A DNA stretch of 64,000 nt. It comes from Kineosporia corallincola (GTDB lineage: Bacteria > Actinomycetota > Actinomycetes > Actinomycetales > Kineosporiaceae). The notes under the pieces were generated by a model, which saw only the letters and a program-made list of their open reading frames with translations, ran no database searches and was not told the origin of the DNA. The stretch is taken from NCBI RefSeq assembly GCF_018499875.1, contig NZ_JAHBAY010000001.1, positions 806,001 to 870,000 on the forward strand. Reading direction: 5' to 3'. Position 1 is the stretch's first letter. Each line of letters opens with the position of its first letter. Shown here piece after piece: positions 59,514 through 64,000 of this stretch. Both the position numbers and the translations under genes were made by a program.

Positions 59514-60707
59514 ATGAGCAAGCCGGTGAGACCGTCGAAGCGAGCACTGGCCGTCGAGCCGTTCTACGCGATGGAGTTCGGCAAACGGGCCCATGAGCTG
59601 GAGCAGCAGGGTCATCACGTGGTCCGGATGAATCTGGGGGAGCCGGACTTCGGTGCCCCGCCCGCGGTGCTGGCCGCGCTCGGCCGGCTGTCCGACGGCC
59701 GGCCGCTGCCCTACACCGGGGCCACCGGGCTGCCCGAGCTGCGTCAGGCGATCTCCGGCTTCTACCGGCAGCAGCACGACGTGGCGGTGGACCCGCGGCG
59801 CATCGTGGTGACGGCGGGGGCCTCCGCCGCCCTGCTGCTGGTCAGTGCCGCCCTGGTGAACGAGGGTGACCGGGTGCTGATCGGCGATCCGGCCTACCCG
59901 TGCAACCGGCAGTTCGCCGAGAGCTTCGGTGCCGACGTGGTTCTCGTGCCCACCACGGCGCAGTCCCGGTTCCAGCTGGACCTGGCCGCGGTGCGCGCCG
60001 AGTGGACCGACGACACCCGGGGCATCATGATCGCCACTCCGTCGAACCCGACCGGCACCTCGATCGCGCCGGACGAGCTGCGGGCCGTCTGCGACCTCGC
60101 CCGCGAGCGCGGCGCCTGGCGGGTGGTGGACGAGATCTACCTGAACCTCGGCGCCCACGACGCCGACGGCCGCCCTCCCGCCAGTGTTCTGTCCTGCGAC
60201 CCGGACGCTTTCGTGATCAACAGCTTCTCCAAATACTTCGGCATGACCGGCTGGCGGCTCGGCTGGTGCGTGGTGCCGGAGGAGTTCGTGCCGGTGATGG
60301 AGCGCCTCGCCCAGAACTACTACATCTGCCCCTCCACCCCCGCGCAGTACGCCGCCCTGGAGTGCTTCACCCCGGCCTCGATCGACGTGGCCGAGAGCCG
60401 CCGGGAGGAGTTCGAACGGCGCCGGGCGGTGGTGCTGCGAGGGCTGGAGGCCGCCGGGCTGCCGGTGCCGGTGCTGCCCGACGGCGCCTTCTACGTGTAC
60501 TTCGACGTCAGCGGCACCGGCCTGACCTCGTGGGAGTTCTGCGAACGGATGCTGGCCGAGCAGCACGTGGCCCTGACCCCGGGCCGCGACTTCGGCCGGA
60601 TCGGCGCCGACCGCTACGTGCGGCTGTCACACGCCGCCTCGGTCGCCGAACTGCATGAGGGGCTCTCCCGCATCCAGGCGTTCACCGGGTCGCTGACCCG
60701 CGTCTGA
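59514..60707 (+). CDS. PLP-dependent aminotransferase (class I/II)
   Basis: A 397-residue fold-type I aminotransferase. It has VVRMNLGEPDFGAPPAVLAAL, LPYTGATGLPELRQAISGFY, VVTAGASAALLLVSAALVNEGDRVLIGDPAYPCNR, TPSNPTGT and the PLP Lys in VINSFSKYFGMTGWRLGW. The C-terminus ends FGRIGADRYVRLSHAAS. It resembles aspartate/valine-pyruvate-type enzymes; the amino donor is not certain. It begins four bases after a short intergenic stretch holding a large inverted repeat. Confidence 0.93.
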   Translation: MSKPVRPSKRALAVEPFYAMEFGKRAHELEQQGHHVVRMNLGEPDFGAPPAVLAALGRLSDGRPLPYTGATGLPELRQAISGFYRQQHDVAVDPRRIVVTAGASAALLLVSAALVNEGDRVLIGDPAYPCNRQFAESFGADVVLVPTTAQSRFQLDLAAVRAEWTDDTRGIMIATPSNPTGTSIAPDELRAVCDLARERGAWRVVDEIYLNLGAHDADGRPPASVLSCDPDAFVINSFSKYFGMTGWRLGWCVVPEEFVPVMERLAQNYYICPSTPAQYAALECFTPASIDVAESRREEFERRRAVVLRGLEAAGLPVPVLPDGAFYVYFDVSGTGLTSWEFCERMLAEQHVALTPGRDFGRIGADRYVRLSHAASVAELHEGLSRIQAFTGSLTRV

Positions 60708-60741
60708 CGCATCCGTGCCGACGGAGAGGTCGTCCCCGGGG

Positions 60742-60747
60742 TATTAT
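60742..60747 (+). promoter_or_regulatory. -10 element of a probably leaderless gene
   Basis: TATTAT ends seven bases before the ATG of the alpha/beta hydrolase and no ribosome site is present between them, the usual layout of leaderless mRNAs in actinobacteria. Confidence 0.6.
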
Positions 60748-60753
60748 ATTTGA

Positions 60754-61386
60754 ATGCTCAATCACTCGCCCTTCCCGGAGCCGGTCACCGTCAGCGCCGG
60801 CACGGGCCGCCCGCTGGTGGTGCTGCTGCACGGCCGGGGCTCGAACGAGGCCGACATCATCGGGCTGGCCGGGCACCTGCCGGAAGGGGCCGAGTACCTG
60901 GCGGTCCGGGCGCCGATCGCCGAGGGCGGGGGGTACGCCTGGTTCGCGAACCGGGGCATCGGCCGGCCACGTGCCGAGTCGTTGCGCCAGACGATGGACT
61001 GGTTCACCGCCTGGCTCGACGGTTTCGCGGAGGACCGGCCGGTGCACCTGATCGGGTTCTCCGGCGGGGCGGCCTTCGCCGGCGGCCTGATCCTCGACCG
61101 GCCGGGGCGTTTCGCCGGGGCGGCCGTCCTCTACGGCACGCTGCCGTTCGACGCGGGGGTGCCGGTGGACGCCGATCACCTGGCCGGGCTGCCGGTTTTC
61201 GTCGGTCAGGGGGAGGACGACGCGGTGATCCCGCGCGAACTGCTCGACCGCACCTGGCAGTACCTGACCGGCGGCTCCGGCGCGATCGTGCGCGCGGTGA
61301 GAAGGCCTGGCGGGCACGGCATCTCGATGCCCGTTCTGGAAGAGCTCCAGGGCTGGCTGCGCGACCGCCTGGCGGCCGCGGAATGA
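60754..61386 (+). CDS. Alpha/beta hydrolase (phospholipase/carboxylesterase type)
   Basis: A 210-residue alpha/beta hydrolase: PLVVLLHGRGSNEADIIGLAGHL (oxyanion region), GYAWFANRGIGRP, nucleophile Ser in HLIGFSGGAAFAGGLIL, Asp in FVGQGEDDAVIP and His in RPGGHGISMPVLE. This is the YpfH/carboxylesterase group. The ATG is preceded by TATTATATTTGA with no ribosome site, so the message is probably leaderless. It converges on the AIM24 gene. Confidence 0.9.
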   Translation: MLNHSPFPEPVTVSAGTGRPLVVLLHGRGSNEADIIGLAGHLPEGAEYLAVRAPIAEGGGYAWFANRGIGRPRAESLRQTMDWFTAWLDGFAEDRPVHLIGFSGGAAFAGGLILDRPGRFAGAAVLYGTLPFDAGVPVDADHLAGLPVFVGQGEDDAVIPRELLDRTWQYLTGGSGAIVRAVRRPGGHGISMPVLEELQGWLRDRLAAAE

Positions 61387-61427
61387 TGGACGACGAAGGG
61401 CCCCGTCAGCGGCTCTTCGTCGTCCAT
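61386..61427. terminator. Inverted-repeat terminator between hydrolase and AIM24 genes
   Basis: ATGGACGACGAA (61386-61397) pairs with TTCGTCGTCCAT (61416-61427), a 12-bp stem with an 18-base loop. It lies at the meeting point of two convergent genes. It shares the TGGACGACG core with the inverted repeat at 59.4 kb. Confidence 0.6.
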
Positions 61428-61434
61428 GGTTCGA

Positions 61435-62148
61435 TCAACTGAACAGTCCGCCCAGACCGCCACCGCCACCACCGGCGGACTGGGCCTGCTGCGCCGCGGC
61501 GCTCCACTCGCTGGGCTGAACGATCACGAAACCCGGCCCGTGGAAGGCATACTGGAACGCCTCTCCGGTGCCGCCGCGCAGCAGCGAGCGCACGTTCATG
61601 CTGGAGACGATGTCGGGCACCAGGTTGGCCGACCAGGCCACGGCGGCCTGCACGTCGACGAAGGTGGGCTGGTTCGAGCAGTCCAGCACCACCGGCTGGC
61701 CGACCGACACCAGCGCGGCGGTGCCCTGGCCGGAGAGCACCGTGTTGAACAGGCCGCCGGCCATCATGCCCGCGCCCTGAACGCGCTTGATGTCCCATTC
61801 CAGGGAGGCGTCGAAGGCGATCAGGTTCTGCCCGTTCACGCTGAGGGCGTCGCCCGTGAGCTCGACCAGGTGCACGTAACCGGCCTCGTTCGCGAAGAAC
61901 ACCTCGCCCTGGCCGCTCACCCGCATCAGCGGCAGGTCTTCGTTGGTGAGCACCTTCTTCAGGAACTTGCCCACGCTGCCGGAGCCCTCGTGGTTGAACG
62001 TGACCCGGCCCTGATAGGCGACCATGGCCCCCTTGGCCGCCAGCACGTCCGGGCCGAGCGCGACCCGCAGCATCTGCGAGTTCTGGAGCGCGAACCGGTT
62101 CTGCCCGGAGATCTCGAGATTCGACTCGTGGAACAGGCTGCTCTGCAT
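61435..62148 (-). CDS. AIM24 family protein
   Basis: A 237-residue AIM24/TerD-like beta protein. Visible blocks are LRVALGPDVLAAKGAMVAYQGRVTFNHEGSGSVGKFLKKVL, VFFANEAGYVHLVELTGDALSVNG, LIAFDASLEWDIKR and GEAFQYAFHGPGFVIVQPSE, ending in a Gly-rich tail (GGGGGGLGGLF). Bacterial AIM24 proteins are of unknown role; the fungal one acts at mitochondria. A GTG nine bases upstream is an alternative start; no ribosome site is visible for either. Confidence 0.88.
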   Translation of the reverse strand: MQSSLFHESNLEISGQNRFALQNSQMLRVALGPDVLAAKGAMVAYQGRVTFNHEGSGSVGKFLKKVLTNEDLPLMRVSGQGEVFFANEAGYVHLVELTGDALSVNGQNLIAFDASLEWDIKRVQGAGMMAGGLFNTVLSGQGTAALVSVGQPVVLDCSNQPTFVDVQAAVAWSANLVPDIVSSMNVRSLLRGGTGEAFQYAFHGPGFVIVQPSEWSAAAQQAQSAGGGGGGLGGLFS

Positions 62149-62285
62149 GCCGTCCACACTATTGCGGCGCCGGGCCGCTCGTACGGCACTTGCGGTGTGG
62201 CGATCACAGGCCGCTGAACTGGGAACTTTTCGCGGCTGCGGCAGATCGACGTGCGGTGTCCGGAATGCGGGTTCAAGGTCTTCCC

Positions 62286-63767
62286 GTGACGACGACGCCG
62301 CAGCAGGGAACGGGGGACGGCCGGACCCTGCGGAGCAACCTCCCAGCGCGGCTCGACCGGCTGCCCTGGTCGAGCTGGCACCTCACCGTCCTGATCGGTC
62401 TCGGCACGGTCTGGATCCTCGACGGCCTCGAGGTCACCATCGTCGGGGCGCTCGGCGACCGGCTCACCGAGAGCGGCAGCGGTCTGGAGCTGTCCGCCTC
62501 ACAGGTCGGGCAGGCCGCCGCGATCTACGTGGCCGGGGCCTGCCTGGGGGCGTTGTTCTTCGGGCAGCTGACCGAAAAGTATGGACGACGAAAGCTTTTC
62601 ATGATCACCCTCGGCCTCTACCTGGCCGCCACGGTGCTCACCGCGTTCTCGATGAACCCGTTGTTCTTCTTCGTCTGCCGGTTCTTCACCGGGGCCGGCA
62701 TCGGCGGTGAGTACGCGGCCATCAACTCGGCGATCGACGAGCTGATGCCCGCCCGCCTGCGCGGCCGGATCGACCTGATGATCAACGGCTCGTACTGGCT
62801 TGGTGCGGCCGTCGGGGCGGCCCTGACCCTGGTGCTGCTCGACACCGACATCCTGCCCGCCGACGTCGGCTGGCGACTGGCGTTCGGCCTGGGCGCGGTG
62901 CTCGGGCTGGTGATTCTGCTGGTGCGGCGCAATGTTCCGGAGAGCCCACGCTGGCTGACGATCCACGGCAAGCACGAGGAGGCCGAGGGAATCGTCGACC
63001 ACATCGAGCACGTGGTGGAGCACCAGGACAAGCTGACCCTCGAACCGGTGCCGGACGAGAAGTCGATCGCGATCCGCGAGCGCGGCCCGGTGAAGGTCTT
63101 CGAGATCATCCGCACGATGCTGCGCACCTACCCCTCGCGCTCGGCGCTGGGGCTCGGGCTCTTCGTCGGCCAGGCGTTTCTCTACAACGCCGTGTTCTTC
63201 ACCCAGGGCCTGGTGCTGACCAAGTTCTTCGACGTCGGCTCGGGCACCGCCGGGCTCTACATCATCCCGCTGGCGGTGGGGAACTTCCTCGGCCCGGTGC
63301 TGCTCGGCCCGTTCTTCGACACCGTCGGGCGCCGGATGATGATCACCCTGAGCTACGTGGTCAGCTCGATCGCCCTGATCTTCACCGCGGTGCTGTTCCA
63401 GCAGGAGGTGTTCGGCGCCGCCACCCTGACCGTGGCCTGGAGCATCGTGTTCTTCTTCGCCTCGGCCGGGGCCAGCTCGGCCTACCTGACGGTGAGCGAG
63501 ATCTTCCCGATGGAGACCCGGGCCATGGCCATCGCCTTCTTCTACGCCGTGGGCACCGGGCTGGGCGGGATCATCGGGCCGCTGCTGTTCGGCAGGCTGG
63601 TCGAGACCGAGAGCTTCGACGCCGTGGCCGGCGGCTACTACCTGGGCGCCGGGCTGATGCTCGTCGCCGGGCTGCTGGAGTGGTGGCTCGGGGTGGACGC
63701 CGAGAACCGCAACCTGGAAGACATCGCCTCACCGATCTCGTCTGCCGGGCCGACCGTGTCGTCGTGA
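62286..63767 (+). CDS. MFS transporter (sugar/metabolite-type)
   Basis: A 493-residue major facilitator with 12 predicted helices. The first helix is HLTVLIGLGTVWILDGLEVTIVG. Motif A is FGQLTEKYGRRKLFMI, and RFFTGAGIGGEYAAINSAIDELMPARLRGRID is the sugar-porter/metabolite-symporter type block. The long central loop has the PESPRWL motif. The last helix is followed by a short polar tail. It resembles proton-coupled transporters of organic acids or sugars; substrate unknown. AAGG is eight bases before the GTG; an ATG 21 bases upstream is less likely. Confidence 0.93.
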   Translation: MTTTPQQGTGDGRTLRSNLPARLDRLPWSSWHLTVLIGLGTVWILDGLEVTIVGALGDRLTESGSGLELSASQVGQAAAIYVAGACLGALFFGQLTEKYGRRKLFMITLGLYLAATVLTAFSMNPLFFFVCRFFTGAGIGGEYAAINSAIDELMPARLRGRIDLMINGSYWLGAAVGAALTLVLLDTDILPADVGWRLAFGLGAVLGLVILLVRRNVPESPRWLTIHGKHEEAEGIVDHIEHVVEHQDKLTLEPVPDEKSIAIRERGPVKVFEIIRTMLRTYPSRSALGLGLFVGQAFLYNAVFFTQGLVLTKFFDVGSGTAGLYIIPLAVGNFLGPVLLGPFFDTVGRRMMITLSYVVSSIALIFTAVLFQQEVFGAATLTVAWSIVFFFASAGASSAYLTVSEIFPMETRAMAIAFFYAVGTGLGGIIGPLLFGRLVETESFDAVAGGYYLGAGLMLVAGLLEWWLGVDAENRNLEDIASPISSAGPTVSS

Positions 63768-64000
63768 GAGACCCTGCGTGAGAGTGTCTGGAGGGGAACC
63801 CCTTCCGGGTTTGACACCCCCAACCCGCTGACGGTGGTGTCAAAAATCGGGGGCGTCCCTGGATTCCCCGGACACGTGGTGCTCCCGGCCTCCGGTGGAC
63901 GCCCGCCCCGGCCGGATCCGGTCCGCCCCCTCCGACGGACCGCTGAGCGGCGGACACGGCCCTTCGTGCCGGAGGCCGCGTTCGCCGATCAGTTGTACCG
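63768..64000 (+). other. Window end, no supported gene
   Basis: A perfect inverted repeat TTTGACACC (63810-63818) / GGTGTCAAA (63836-63844) follows the MFS gene and may be a terminator or operator. Minus-strand frames ending at the TGA near 63842 could be the C-terminus of a gene continuing beyond the window, but the composition (Gly/Arg/Pro) does not convince me. Confidence 0.4.

Noticed and set aside
62190-62285. 32-codon N-terminal extension of the MFS gene
   Set aside because: GTG 62286 has a well-spaced AAGG site, and the extension is not hydrophobic or conserved-looking.

Overview
The window is high-GC DNA from an actinobacterium. It has GTG and TTG starts, many 1- to 4-base start/stop overlaps, a WhiB regulator, a mycoredoxin and a DUF5679 zinc ribbon. 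The gene order of roughly the left half (nudC - mrx1 - uvrD2 - whiB7 - AarF kinase - DUF2342 metalloprotease-like - PDZ/Lon protein - UPF0182) matches the known mycobacterial block around whiB7. Secreted GH12 cellulases and a lignocellulose-saprophyte flavour suggest a soil actinomycete, perhaps a Kineosporia relative; the genus is a guess.

Region 1 (1-28.5 kb) is a conserved chromosomal core. It holds an LCP cell-wall ligase, a CoA-binding protein, galE, an EEP-family hydrolase, an APH-like kinase, nudC, a uridine-kinase-like protein with no recognisable P-loop, mrx1, uvrD2, an FtsK-like ATPase paired with a three-TM protein, whiB7 behind a long leader with an upstream ORF and an intrinsic terminator, AarF/ABC1 kinase, a ThiF-like protein, DUF5679, a YgjP-type peptidase, NUDIX, DUF2342, an SDR carrying a large repeat insert, a PDZ-Lon protein, PPA1309 and UPF0182.

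Region 2 (28.5-33.7 kb) is accessory. Two identical initiator tRNA genes in direct orientation flank two paralogous secreted GH12-CBM2 glucanases and a fucO-type dehydrogenase with a LacI-type palindrome. It is followed by a hipB regulator with twin operators and only a remnant of hipA.

Region 3 (33.7-48.1 kb) is nitrogen and carbon catabolism: YigZ, nucleoside hydrolase and two convergent AsnC regulators. Then comes a minus-strand operon with a polyamine-type ABC transporter, a nitrilase-family hydrolase, RraA-like and BKACE-like enzymes and an AsnC regulator. A putrescine-oxidase-like flavoenzyme, a LysR regulator and divergent gabT-gabD follow. Together they could take an imported amine to 4-aminobutanal, GABA, succinate semialdehyde and succinate.

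Region 4 (48.1-58.3 kb) looks like one TetR regulon. A dipeptide/nickel-type ABC transporter with a fused double ATPase plus a metallo-beta-lactamase-fold lactonase lies on one side of the tetR gene. A biotin-dependent urea/guanidine-type carboxylase lies on the other. Two related 20-bp operators sit at the two promoters, and no allophanate hydrolase is present in the window.

Region 5 (58.3-64 kb) has a small unknown protein behind a perfect LexA/SOS box, a SUKH-family protein, an aminotransferase, an alpha/beta hydrolase with a probable leaderless mRNA, an AIM24 protein and an MFS sugar/metabolite transporter. Two intergenic inverted repeats built on TGGACGACG lie among them. No rRNA, CRISPR array, insertion sequence or phage gene was seen.
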